Assembly: GCF_002251795.1 (NCBI RefSeq)
Contig: NZ_NOXU01000032.1
Span: 617,754 to 681,753, forward strand
From: Niveispirillum lacus
GTDB taxonomy: Bacteria; Pseudomonadota; Alphaproteobacteria; Azospirillales; Azospirillaceae
Length of the DNA: 64,000 nt
Direction: 5' to 3'
Shown here: piece after piece, positions 25,302 to 34,084 of the stretch
Numbering within the stretch: position 1 is the first letter of the stretch
How the letters are laid out: each line of letters begins with the position of its first letter
Made by a program: the position numbers and the translations under genes
The notes under the pieces: generated by a model
What the model was told of the DNA's origin: nothing
Databases searched by the model: none
Seen by the model: only the letters and a program-made list of their open reading frames with translations

Positions 25302-26003
25302 TTACCCGGCCGGTTTCACGATCTCGATATTCACCGCTGCCGTGCGGTCGTGGAGATGCTGGCGCGATTTCCAGCAGAAGCCGGATGTGTCGATCCAGTA
25401 ATCGTTGCTGAACGGTTTCATGCCACGCATCACCACCGCCTCGCGCAGGCGGGTCAATGTGTAGCGGCGGTCCAGGATGGTTACATCTTCCAGGCCCACC
25501 AGGCTGACTTGACCCCGCACTTCCAGATCGTACAGGCCGGCCGCCTGGATATCGACATGGCGGACCCATTCAGTGCCGACCAGTTGGCGCAGATCGGGCA
25601 CCTGATCACCGGGCAGTCGTGTCCGTGACAGGTCGCCAGGCAGGCCCACCGTCTGGATCAGGAATGGCCCCCGCGTCACCAGAACCTGGCGGGTCTGGCT
25701 GTAGTAATACAGCGCCCCATTTCCGCCGATTTCGCCAAGCACCATAAAGGCCTGACTGCTGTCATCCAGCCAGGCCAGGATTGAGGCGTATGGAAGCGCG
25801 TCGGCCTGCGCGCGGGTCACGGGTGCCTTGCCCCCGATCCCACCGACCGCCGCCACAGTTGCCCAGTACGGAGATTCAGTGTTACCCAAGTCTCCACACC
25901 CGGTCAGGGCGCCTGCTGGCAGTATCGTGGCGGCGACCAGACCCAGGCAGTGTCGGCGGCTGATGGCCGTCTGGATGCCGGGATCGCTTTTGGGAAGAGT
26001 CAT
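25302..26003 (-). CDS. GfcB/YjbF-family lipoprotein
   Basis: 233 residues. The N-terminus has a twin-arginine-like SRRHCLGLVAATILPAGALTGC; the final LTGC is a lipobox, so the mature protein is probably a lipoprotein. The body matches the GfcB (YmcC)/YjbF family of polysaccharide loci: VTRAQADALPYASILAWLDD, an aromatic/Tyr-rich strand (ALYYYSQTRQVLVTRGPFLIQTVGLPGDL), and YTLTRLREAVVMRG. It is encoded opposite to the rest of the export genes, unlike the co-directional gfc and yjb operons. Its ATG (26001-26003) is only 10 bp from the ATG of the divergent SLBB gene at 26014, so any promoter for it must lie inside that gene. Confidence 0.82.
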   Translation of the reverse strand: MTLPKSDPGIQTAISRRHCLGLVAATILPAGALTGCGDLGNTESPYWATVAAVGGIGGKAPVTRAQADALPYASILAWLDDSSQAFMVLGEIGGNGALYYYSQTRQVLVTRGPFLIQTVGLPGDLSRTRLPGDQVPDLRQLVGTEWVRHVDIQAAGLYDLEVRGQVSLVGLEDVTILDRRYTLTRLREAVVMRGMKPFSNDYWIDTSGFCWKSRQHLHDRTAAVNIEIVKPAG

Positions 26004-26013
26004 GGAGAACTCG

Positions 26014-28953
26014 ATGCGTCGTGTGTTCAGGGGCGCCGTCGCCGGACGGCACTTGCGGTCCGGTCTAGCATGTGCCGCCCTGCTTGTCAGTGCCGTGATG
26101 CCCGGCATGGCCCAGACCATTGAGTTGTCGGAAGGTTCACTTGACCTTCAGCGGTTGCAGGCACAGCGGGGACAATGGGCGGATGGACAGCAGACGTCGC
26201 CCAGCATGTTGGACCGGTCCCGTAGCACAAGTGCCGGTGACCCTTGGCAGAACATGCCATCCAACCCGAGCCAGTATGACACCCGTGACCCGCGCGATCC
26301 TGCCTTTGCGGATGGGAATTTGTCACAGCGCCGGCTATCCTCGCTTGAACAGCAATATCGTCAGCGCGGCGGCCAACCGCTGGAACAGTTCGGCTATGAT
26401 CTGCGGTCTGACCGCCGCTTGGCGGCCACGTCCCTGCTGAACGGTGCGGTGCCGGATGATTATGTGCTGGGGATCGGTGATGAACTTGTCGTAACCCTGC
26501 GCGGACAGGTCAACAGCACCACATCGGTCCGGGTCGATCGCGAGGGCCGGGTGGTGTTGCCCAACATGGCCCCCGTAACGGCAGCCGGCCGCCCCTTTGG
26601 CGAGTTCCGTGACGATCTGACAGCCCAGGCCCAGGCGGCGTTCCTCCAGACCAGTGTCTTTGTCTCTGTTGGGTCCGTGCGATCCATCGGCGTGCTGGTC
26701 ACGGGGGAAGTCAGGGCACCGGGTCGCTATACATTGACCAGCTTTTCCAGCCTGATTGATGCCCTCTCGCAGGCTGATGGTATCCAGAAGACCGGTTCCT
26801 TGCGGTCGGTACGTATCTTGCGCGGCAATACAGAGATCCCTGTCGATCTGTATGAGGTGCTGCTGGGCAGCCGGACCGTCAATGATCTGCGCCTGCAGGA
26901 TGGTGACCAGATCATCGTTCCGGCCATCGGAGACACCGTGGCGGTCCAGGGCGATGTGGTCCGACCCGGTATCTATGAATTGAAGTCGCGCGAGGCCGGC
27001 CTGTCCACCGTTCTGGACCTGGCCGGCGGGGCGCAGCGAGCGGTTGGCAACCGTCTGGACATCCTGCGTCTGGACAAATCCGGCCGCAATCAAACCATCC
27101 GTGATGCTGCCAGCACAGCCAAGATCCTGGCGGGTGACATCCTGTCGGTGGAACTGCCCCGTGATGCCATCGCCTTGGAAGGTGCTGCGGAACGGCCGGG
27201 TGGTCGTGGTCTGGCACAGGGCAAGACCCTGCGCGACGTGTTGAATGAGCCCTATATCCTGTCATCCAATCCGTATCTGCCCTTAGCGGTTATTGATACG
27301 GAAGACCCGGTCACCCGGCAGCGCCGGTATATCCCGGTTGATCTGCAGCGGGTGATGGACGGGGCCATGAATGTGACCCTGCGGGAACGCGATCGGGTCA
27401 TTGTGCTCTCCCAGGCCGATATCCGCTATCTGGGCTCTGCCGACGTGCAGGCGGTACTGCGCGGTGAACAGCCCCCCAGCGTTAAACTGGCGGTTGATCG
27501 CACTGTGACATCCGAGAAACTGGCCATGGCCGGGGCTGCTGTCAGTCTGGGCGGCGAGGATACCGGGGCGCAGAGCCAGCAAACCATGGCTCGGCGTGAC
27601 CAGACCATGTCGGGGAGCGTCGGCGCCTTGGATGGGCACGGTGACCGCGACCGCTACAGCCCGAAACCGAACTGGGATGAGACGCCAGAAGGACGGGAGG
27701 GCAACGGGACCAGCCGTCAGCGTCGTCTGATCGGCACCTATCCCGATCCGCAAAGCCCGACAGGGGTGCGGCTGGTGGAATCGGATGTCGAATGTGGCGG
27801 CCTGCAGACATTGGCTGCGCTCGCCTCTGAAGGGTTGCAGCAGCGTTATGCAGTTGCCCTGCGCACCGGTTCGCGCCGATCCGCCGACACGCCGGTGATT
27901 GATATCCGGTCCTGCCCGAAGGTCTTCCACCGTCATCCGGATCTGCTGCCTTTCCTGCTCGAATACGCGATCTCCATCGAGGGTGAGGTTCGGTTTCCCG
28001 GCGTTTATCCAGTGGTGCCGGGGGCCAAGGCTGAAAGCGTAATGCGGGCGGTGGGCGGTGTCACACTTGACGCCGACAGCAACGCCGTGGAGATGACCAA
28101 TGTCGCCGGAGAGCGCGCCAGCGGCCTCTCCCTGGGCCAGTTGAACCAATCGACCCTTAATCCCGGCGACGTGGTGCGTGTCAGCGCGCGTGTCGCCAAA
28201 CGTGAGGTCGGTGTTGTCAAGGTCGCGGGCGAAGTTGTTCGACCCGGTCGTTATGATATTAAACGCGGGGAACGTCTGTCGGAACTGTTGCGCCGGGTCG
28301 ATGGTCTCACCCCGGAAGCCTACCCCTATGGTGCCGTGTTCACCCGTGTACGCGTCCGGGAGGCGGAGGAAGCGGGGTATCGCCGTGCGGCACTGGAGCT
28401 TGAGCAGTCGATCCCCAGTGTTCTGGCCGCTGCTTCCGGTCAGGAAGCTGAGCAGGCCCGCCAGGCTCTGCCGTTTTTACAGGGTCTGATTGCAAGCCTG
28501 AAAAGCACGCGCGCCGTCGGCCGTGTTGTGGTGGAGGTTGACCCTACGATCCTGGCGGCCCGTCCGGAACTGGATTTTGTGCTGGAGCCAGGCGACGAGT
28601 TGGTCATCCCCAAGCGCCCCTCGCATGTCACTGTGTCGGGTGAGGTGTTGAACCCCAGCTCCGTCATGTTCAAGAGCGGTATGGTTGCCCGTGATTACAT
28701 CAAGCTGGCCGGCGGTGAGACAGGAGCGGCTGAACTGTCGGACGCTTTTGTCATTTATCCGAACGGCGAGTCTGAGCCGTTGGACATGGGGCGCTTTAGC
28801 GATGGCAGCGTGCCAATCCCGCCGGGTTCCACCATCGTTGTGCCCCGTGATCCACAGCCGTTCAACTTCCTTAGCCTGACCCGTACCGTTGTGGGATTGG
28901 TCAGTGATCTGGCCCTTGCTGCCGCATCCTTGGCTGTGATTTCCCGGAATTGA
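26014..28953 (+). CDS. Giant multi-SLBB polysaccharide export protein (Wza/KpsD-like)
   Basis: 979 residues. ATG at 26014 has GGAGAA 6 nt upstream and gives a signal peptide ending GMA-QT. A polar linker (40-145) leads to a polysaccharide-export domain (about 147-230; DDYVLGIGDELVVTLRGQ). At least five SLBB-like repeats follow, each marked by a GEV.RPG motif: VTGEVRAPGRYT, VQGDVVRPGIYE, IEGEVRFPGVYP, VAGEVVRPGRYD, VSGEVLNPSSVM. The C-terminus has a predicted membrane helix (FLSLTRTVVGLVSDLALAAASLAVIS), comparable to the Wza outer-membrane helix. Wza is about 380 residues and KpsD about 560, so this protein is much longer through added SLBB repeats. It should form the periplasm-spanning export channel. 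No cysteine lipobox is seen, so it is not a Wza-like lipoprotein. Confidence 0.88.
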   Translation: MRRVFRGAVAGRHLRSGLACAALLVSAVMPGMAQTIELSEGSLDLQRLQAQRGQWADGQQTSPSMLDRSRSTSAGDPWQNMPSNPSQYDTRDPRDPAFADGNLSQRRLSSLEQQYRQRGGQPLEQFGYDLRSDRRLAATSLLNGAVPDDYVLGIGDELVVTLRGQVNSTTSVRVDREGRVVLPNMAPVTAAGRPFGEFRDDLTAQAQAAFLQTSVFVSVGSVRSIGVLVTGEVRAPGRYTLTSFSSLIDALSQADGIQKTGSLRSVRILRGNTEIPVDLYEVLLGSRTVNDLRLQDGDQIIVPAIGDTVAVQGDVVRPGIYELKSREAGLSTVLDLAGGAQRAVGNRLDILRLDKSGRNQTIRDAASTAKILAGDILSVELPRDAIALEGAAERPGGRGLAQGKTLRDVLNEPYILSSNPYLPLAVIDTEDPVTRQRRYIPVDLQRVMDGAMNVTLRERDRVIVLSQADIRYLGSADVQAVLRGEQPPSVKLAVDRTVTSEKLAMAGAAVSLGGEDTGAQSQQTMARRDQTMSGSVGALDGHGDRDRYSPKPNWDETPEGREGNGTSRQRRLIGTYPDPQSPTGVRLVESDVECGGLQTLAALASEGLQQRYAVALRTGSRRSADTPVIDIRSCPKVFHRHPDLLPFLLEYAISIEGEVRFPGVYPVVPGAKAESVMRAVGGVTLDADSNAVEMTNVAGERASGLSLGQLNQSTLNPGDVVRVSARVAKREVGVVKVAGEVVRPGRYDIKRGERLSELLRRVDGLTPEAYPYGAVFTRVRVREAEEAGYRRAALELEQSIPSVLAAASGQEAEQARQALPFLQGLIASLKSTRAVGRVVVEVDPTILAARPELDFVLEPGDELVIPKRPSHVTVSGEVLNPSSVMFKSGMVARDYIKLAGGETGAAELSDAFVIYPNGESEPLDMGRFSDGSVPIPPGSTIVVPRDPQPFNFLSLTRTVVGLVSDLALAAASLAVISRN

Positions 28954-28967
28954 GGCGGATTGAGATC

Positions 28968-31472
28968 GTGACAAAACGCCGCTTCGTCCGACCGGCCTGT
29001 GCCGTCGTCGCCCTGCTGGCGGCGGCCCAGGCCGAGGCACAGGACAGCAACAATCCGTTTCTGTCCTGGCGGCCGCCGGAATCCGTCAATGATTTCGGAG
29101 GGACGGGCCTGATCCAGACGCCGGTGGCCCGTGCGGCAGAAGACGGACAGGCCTATGCCGGGTTCAGCTATGTCTGGCCCTATTCGCGCTATTTCATCAC
29201 CGTCCAGGGGCTTCCCTGGCTGGAAGCCACGCTGCGCTATACCAGCGTCGCCAACCGCTTCTATGGTCCACAGGATTTTTCCGGGAACCAGTCTTATAAG
29301 GATCGCGGCATCGACGTGAAGCTGCGCTTGGTGAAGGGGGATGGGGCCTGGCCGAACATTGCGGTCGGGCTGCGCGATATCGCCGGCACCGGCCTGTTTG
29401 GGTCTGAATATCTGGTTGCTGACCAGAGTTTCGGTGATTTTGACGTGTCGTTGGGCATGGGCTGGGGCAACATGGGCACCCAGAACCATTTCGGTAATCC
29501 ACTGGGCCTGTTGTCCAACAAGTTCAAGGTGCGGCCTGATGGGTTCACCAGTGGTGGCGGTGCCTTGTCTACGGATTTTTTCCGGGGACCAGTGGCATTG
29601 TTCGGTGGGGTTTCATGGCAGACACCATTGGATGGCCTGCGACTGAAACTGGAGTATGATCCCAACGATTACCAGAATGAACCCCTGGACAATGACCTGA
29701 AACAGTCTGTGCCGGTCAATGTCGGGTTCGATTACAAGCCGTGGGATTGGTTGCAGGTGGGGGCCGCGCTGGAACGGGGCGAGCGCCTGATGCTGCGTTT
29801 TGCCACCACGACCAATTTTCATAAGGCCAAGGGGCCGGGTAAGATCGACGCGCCGCCGCCGCCGCTGATGCCGTCTGCACCGGTGGCCGCCGCGTTGGTG
29901 ACACCCTCTCCCGTTTCCATGCCGCCGGAAAGTGATGTGCGGACCGGTTTGGGCCGGCAGGCTGCGTTGGATGGGATCGCGCTTCAGCATTTCACCCGTA
30001 TGGCCGGTGAGATTCAGATTACCGTGTCGGGCACCCCGCTGCGTGATGGAACCACTGTCGCTTATGATCTGGCCCGCCGTGCGGCTGAACTGGCCCCCGA
30101 CTTCACTGGACGAATCCAGGTGACCCGGGTGGAGTACAACCTGCCCTGGATGGTCACCAGCTTTGATGCGGCCGCCTTGCGGACGCCTCCGGGTCTGCGG
30201 TCAACCACATCCCCGGTGACCGACACAACAGCGACGCCCAGTGTCACCGGGCACCCGCCACCGGAAGAGGTTCGCAAGGAACTGACCAGTCAGCTGCAGA
30301 AGCAGGGCTTTTTCCTGACGGCGGTTGATTACCGGTCACCGCGGGTCACGTTGTTCCTGACCAATGGCCGCTACCGTCAGGTGCCCAAGGCCATCGGCCG
30401 GGCTGCAAGGACGGCGGCCGCCGTCCTGCCGCCGGAGTATCAGGAGATGCAGATCATCTTCCTGGACAATGGCATGGAAATGCTGTCGGCCACCCTGTAT
30501 CGCACGGATCTGGAACGGGCCCTGTCGCCATTTGGTGGATCGATTGAAGAGGCGTGGCTTCGCACCCGGATCGACCGCCCCGATGTGAGTGCGGCGGCGG
30601 CAAGCCATCCGGAAGATGTCGATTATCCGGGCTTCGGCTGGAACATCCGTCCGGCCCTTCGCCAGACGCTCGGACGGCCGGAGCAGTTCATCCTCTACCA
30701 GGCCTGGGTCCGGCTGAACGGGACCATGGTCATCACACCGGGTCTCAATCTCGCCGGCGGTGTGGGCATCAATGTCTCGAATAATTTCGACAAGATGCGT
30801 ATCCCGTCTGACAGTCTGCTGCCGCGTGTCCGGTCGGACATCAAGAACTACCTGCAACAGGGCACGACAGCGATGACCTATTTGCAGGCCGATTATACCA
30901 AGCGTATCGCTACTGACACCTATGCCCGGCTTTACGGCGGGTATCTGGAAGAAATGTTTGGCGGTGTCGGCAGTGAGGTGCTGTACAAGCCGTTCGGCCA
31001 GGAATGGGCCATCGGTCTTGATGTCGCCTGGGCTAAACAGCGTGACTACGACCAATGGTTCAAGTTCCGCCCCTATGATGTCGTGACTGGCCATCTGACC
31101 GGCTATTATCATTATGAGCCGATGGGCGTGGATGCACGGGTGAAGGTTGGTCGCTATCTGGCCGGTGATGAAGGCGCAACCTTTGAGCTGTCGCGTACTT
31201 TCGACAGCGGCATCACGGTTGGTGCCTTTGCCACCTTTACCAACGTCTCTGCCAAACAGTTTGGTGAGGGGCGTTTTGACAAGGGTATTTATTTCATCTT
31301 CCCGTTGGACAATCTGTATGTGAAATCCACGCGTGGCAGCCTGGGGTGGCTCTGGCGGCCCCTGACCCGCGACGGCGGCCAGACGCTGAACAATCGACGG
31401 CCGTTGATCGGTCAGGTTGGGACGGCTGATGGCGCTGCGCTGCGGCGCGACTGGAACCTGTTGATGGATTGA
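28968..31472 (+). CDS. YjbH/GfcD-family outer-membrane exopolysaccharide protein
   Basis: About 834 residues. GTG at 28968 gives a clean signal peptide (MTKRRFVRPACAVVALLAAAQAEAQ); an in-frame TTG at 28950 overlaps the upstream stop codon. The N-terminal mature part is diagnostic of YjbH/YmcA proteins: FGGTGLIQTPVARAAEDGQA, FSYVWPYSRYFITVQGLPWLEATLRYTSV, and YKDRGIDVKLRLVKG. Amphipathic strands continue to the C-terminus, suggesting a large beta-barrel with a periplasmic middle domain (about residues 290-530). A Pro/Ala-rich linker lies near residues 285-320. In group 4 capsule and Yjb systems the homologue works with the Wza-type channel in polymer release. Coupled to the SLBB gene, so they probably act together. 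Confidence 0.85.
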   Translation: MTKRRFVRPACAVVALLAAAQAEAQDSNNPFLSWRPPESVNDFGGTGLIQTPVARAAEDGQAYAGFSYVWPYSRYFITVQGLPWLEATLRYTSVANRFYGPQDFSGNQSYKDRGIDVKLRLVKGDGAWPNIAVGLRDIAGTGLFGSEYLVADQSFGDFDVSLGMGWGNMGTQNHFGNPLGLLSNKFKVRPDGFTSGGGALSTDFFRGPVALFGGVSWQTPLDGLRLKLEYDPNDYQNEPLDNDLKQSVPVNVGFDYKPWDWLQVGAALERGERLMLRFATTTNFHKAKGPGKIDAPPPPLMPSAPVAAALVTPSPVSMPPESDVRTGLGRQAALDGIALQHFTRMAGEIQITVSGTPLRDGTTVAYDLARRAAELAPDFTGRIQVTRVEYNLPWMVTSFDAAALRTPPGLRSTTSPVTDTTATPSVTGHPPPEEVRKELTSQLQKQGFFLTAVDYRSPRVTLFLTNGRYRQVPKAIGRAARTAAAVLPPEYQEMQIIFLDNGMEMLSATLYRTDLERALSPFGGSIEEAWLRTRIDRPDVSAAAASHPEDVDYPGFGWNIRPALRQTLGRPEQFILYQAWVRLNGTMVITPGLNLAGGVGINVSNNFDKMRIPSDSLLPRVRSDIKNYLQQGTTAMTYLQADYTKRIATDTYARLYGGYLEEMFGGVGSEVLYKPFGQEWAIGLDVAWAKQRDYDQWFKFRPYDVVTGHLTGYYHYEPMGVDARVKVGRYLAGDEGATFELSRTFDSGITVGAFATFTNVSAKQFGEGRFDKGIYFIFPLDNLYVKSTRGSLGWLWRPLTRDGGQTLNNRRPLIGQVGTADGAALRRDWNLLMD

Positions 31473-31497
31473 CGGGTTAGACCTGACCCGCCAATTG

Positions 31498-32583
31498 ATG
31501 CTGAAAGCTTTCTTGATGATTTTTGATGACCCCTGGCCGGAGAATGAACTGGAGACGCTGGGCGCCTGCCCGGTCTGTCAGTCATCGGATCGCACTGTGC
31601 TGCTGGACGGGCTGCACGACATGGCCTTTCGTGTGGCGCCCGGACGCTGGACAATGTGGCGTTGCGGGGGCTGCAAGGCCGCCTATCTCGATCCGCGCCC
31701 GGCGGCGGCCTTCATCGTCAAAGCCTATGAGCGCTATTACACCCATGGCGAAAGTGAGGCCTTCAGGCTTGATCCACCGGGTCGGCTCGATACCCGTACC
31801 CGGATCATCACGGGTATCCGCAATTCCTGGCTGAACCGGCGTTATGGGGCGAAACTACCCTGGGCCCTGCCGTTCGGCTGGCTGCTGGCCGGACTTTTCG
31901 CCGGCCGGCAGCGGCGGGTGGAGCAAGTGATCCGCCACCTGCCTCCCACAAAGGGGCAGAAACGCATCCTGTTGGATGCCGGCTGCGGAAGCGGGGATTT
32001 CCTGCGTATGGCTGGGCAATTGGGATATCAGGCCATGGGTCTGGATTTCGATGCGGAAGCCGTCGCCCGTGGCAAGGCCGCCGGTCTTGACATCCGTCAG
32101 GGGTCATTGCCGGGCACAGGGCTGGCCCCTGGTAGTGTGGACTATATTACCGTCAGCCATGTGCTGGAGCACCTCCATGACCCTGTCGGCACGCTGAAGG
32201 AGCTTTACGGTCTTCTGAAACCGGGGGGCTGTCTCTGGATCACCCAACCCAACCTGTCGGCCCTGGGCCTTCGGGAATTTGGTGTTGCCTGGCGCGGTCT
32301 GGAGCCGCCCCGCCACCTCACCCTGTTCGAGCCGGCCGGATTGATCACCCTGCTGACTGGATTGGGGTTTGAACGGGTGTCCCTGTATGATGCGGTTCCG
32401 CAGGCCGAGTTTTACTACCGGCAAAGCCGGGCCCAGCAGCTTGGCCAAGACCCCTATCAGCCCGGTCCGACGCCGGGTTGGTCGCCGGAGTGGGATGCCA
32501 AGGTGGCAGCAGCCGACGCTGCAGCTGCCCAGGATTCCCGCCTGTCGGAGGCACTGACCATCAGCGCCTGGAAGCCGGCCTGA
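31498..32583 (+). CDS. SAM-dependent methyltransferase with N-terminal zinc motif
   Basis: About 361 residues. The N-terminus has paired cysteines (CPVCQSS, then CGGCKAAYLDPRP), a zinc-knuckle arrangement common in class I methyltransferases of polysaccharide clusters. The Rossmann core shows motif I LLDAGCGSGDFL, acidic motif II (GLDFDAEAV), and post-I VDYITVSHVLEHLHDP, followed by LKPGGCLWITQPN. This fits methyltransferase family 11/12 acting on a sugar or a nucleotide-sugar. The chosen ATG at 31498 and another at 31516 are both in frame; ribosome sites are weak. It lies 25 bp after the YjbH-like gene and is followed by the flippase, so it probably modifies the exported glycan. Confidence 0.85.
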   Translation: MLKAFLMIFDDPWPENELETLGACPVCQSSDRTVLLDGLHDMAFRVAPGRWTMWRCGGCKAAYLDPRPAAAFIVKAYERYYTHGESEAFRLDPPGRLDTRTRIITGIRNSWLNRRYGAKLPWALPFGWLLAGLFAGRQRRVEQVIRHLPPTKGQKRILLDAGCGSGDFLRMAGQLGYQAMGLDFDAEAVARGKAAGLDIRQGSLPGTGLAPGSVDYITVSHVLEHLHDPVGTLKELYGLLKPGGCLWITQPNLSALGLREFGVAWRGLEPPRHLTLFEPAGLITLLTGLGFERVSLYDAVPQAEFYYRQSRAQQLGQDPYQPGPTPGWSPEWDAKVAAADAAAAQDSRLSEALTISAWKPA

Positions 32584-32620
32584 TCATGATCCGCACCCGT
32601 AGCACCCGCGGGAGTGCGCC

Positions 32621-34084
32621 ATGGTGACCGATGCCGGTCTGAAAAAGAACTTTGTCTATACCGTGATCGGCATGGCCACACCTGTTATCGTGGCCCTGGC
32701 GACCATCCCGATTTATATCCACCATATCGGCGAAGAGCGGTACGGCATTCTGTCCATTGTCTGGCTGTTGCTGGGCTATTTCGGCTTTCTGGATATGGGA
32801 CTGTCACGCGCGTCGGCCAATGCCCTGGCGCGGCTGCGTGATGCCCCGGACGAGGAACGCTCGCGGGTGTTTTCTTCGTCGCTTTACCTCAATCTCGGGC
32901 TGGGTGTCCTGGGCGGGGCGTTGATCTATTTCGTCGGGGGCTATCTGTTCCGGACACAGTTCAACCTGACAGACGCGCTTTGGACAGAATTGGCGCAGGG
33001 CATGCCCTGGGTGGCTGCCATGTTGCCGCTGGCCCTGGCATCGGGTGTTGGTTTTGGCGCGCTGGAGTCGCGGGAACGTTTCCTTGCTGTCAACCTTTTG
33101 CAGATGACCGGTTCGGCGGCGGGACAGGTGGTGCCGGCCTTATGCGCCGTTTTTATCTCGCCCTCTCTGGAATGGGTGATCCCGGCGGCCTTCCTGATCC
33201 GGTTGCTGACAACAGTGCAGGTTTTCTGGCACCTGTCGCGGGTTGATCGGCTCCGTCTGACCCGGTATGACCGGGGGCAGGGCCGGTCGCTTTTCAAATA
33301 TGGCGCGTGGGTTTCCGTCACCAATATTGTTGGTCCCATTTTGACCTCGCTGGACCAGTTCGTGATCGGGTCAAAGCTGGGCCCGGCGGCCGTGTCGCAC
33401 TATTCGGTACCGATGAACTTGACGACGCGGGTGCAAATCATCGCTGCGGCCTTGTCCCGAGCGGCCTTTCCACGGCTTTCCCGCTACGGGAAAGAGGATG
33501 CCGTGGATCTGGCGGAGCGGTCGATCCGGGCGTTGGCCTATCTGTTCGGTGCTGCCTGTATCGGCGCCCTTTTCCTTGTGGAACCGTTCCTGGCGCTGTG
33601 GATATCGCCCTCCTTCGGACAGGTGGCGACCCCGGTCGCCCATATCCTGCTGCTGGGTGCCTGGATCAACGGTCTTGCCTTTGTGGCCCTGTCGTTGCTG
33701 CAGGGGCAGGGGCGCCCCGATCTGGCAGCGAAGATTCATCTGATGGAGCTGCTCCCGTTCATCGGCATTCTGTGGCTGCTGATCGATCAGTTCGGTCTGC
33801 CAGGGGCGGCGGCAGCGTGGACAGCGCGGGTGGCGGTGGATGCTTTGCTGATGTTTCATCTGTCCGGTCTGCGCTGGCGCCGGCTATGGACACTGCTGCC
33901 GGCTGGATTGCTGCTGATCCTGGCGCATCTGGCGGTGGGGCGCTGGTCACCAGACCTGTTGTCCGGTCTGGCGGCGGGCACGGCCGCCGGGATGACCGTG
34001 ATCATCATCGGCCTGGCGGTTGATCGCCCTTTGCGAACGGTCCTGTTCGACCTGATTCAACGCCGACGTGGGCGGGGAGAATGA
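32621..34084 (+). CDS. Wzx-type oligosaccharide flippase
   Basis: 487 residues with about 12-14 hydrophobic segments, no signal peptide, and the N-terminal signature of the MATE/polysaccharide transporter family: NFVYTVIGMATPVIVALATIPIYIHHIGEERYGILSIVWLLLGYFGFLDMGLSRASANALAR. Moves lipid-linked oligosaccharide across the inner membrane. Charged loops such as ARLRDAPDEERSR fit cytoplasmic turns. It is stop-start coupled to the glycosyltransferase downstream (ATGA at 34081-34084). No Wzy polymerase is in the window, so either a short oligosaccharide is transferred or the polymerase lies elsewhere. Confidence 0.88.
   Translation: MVTDAGLKKNFVYTVIGMATPVIVALATIPIYIHHIGEERYGILSIVWLLLGYFGFLDMGLSRASANALARLRDAPDEERSRVFSSSLYLNLGLGVLGGALIYFVGGYLFRTQFNLTDALWTELAQGMPWVAAMLPLALASGVGFGALESRERFLAVNLLQMTGSAAGQVVPALCAVFISPSLEWVIPAAFLIRLLTTVQVFWHLSRVDRLRLTRYDRGQGRSLFKYGAWVSVTNIVGPILTSLDQFVIGSKLGPAAVSHYSVPMNLTTRVQIIAAALSRAAFPRLSRYGKEDAVDLAERSIRALAYLFGAACIGALFLVEPFLALWISPSFGQVATPVAHILLLGAWINGLAFVALSLLQGQGRPDLAAKIHLMELLPFIGILWLLIDQFGLPGAAAAWTARVAVDALLMFHLSGLRWRRLWTLLPAGLLLILAHLAVGRWSPDLLSGLAAGTAAGMTVIIIGLAVDRPLRTVLFDLIQRRRGRGE

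Noticed and set aside
24643..25569. Minus-strand open frame of about 308 codons across the GfcA-like gene
   Set aside because: Pro/Arg-rich shadow sequence that spans a strong terminator and overlaps two better-supported genes.
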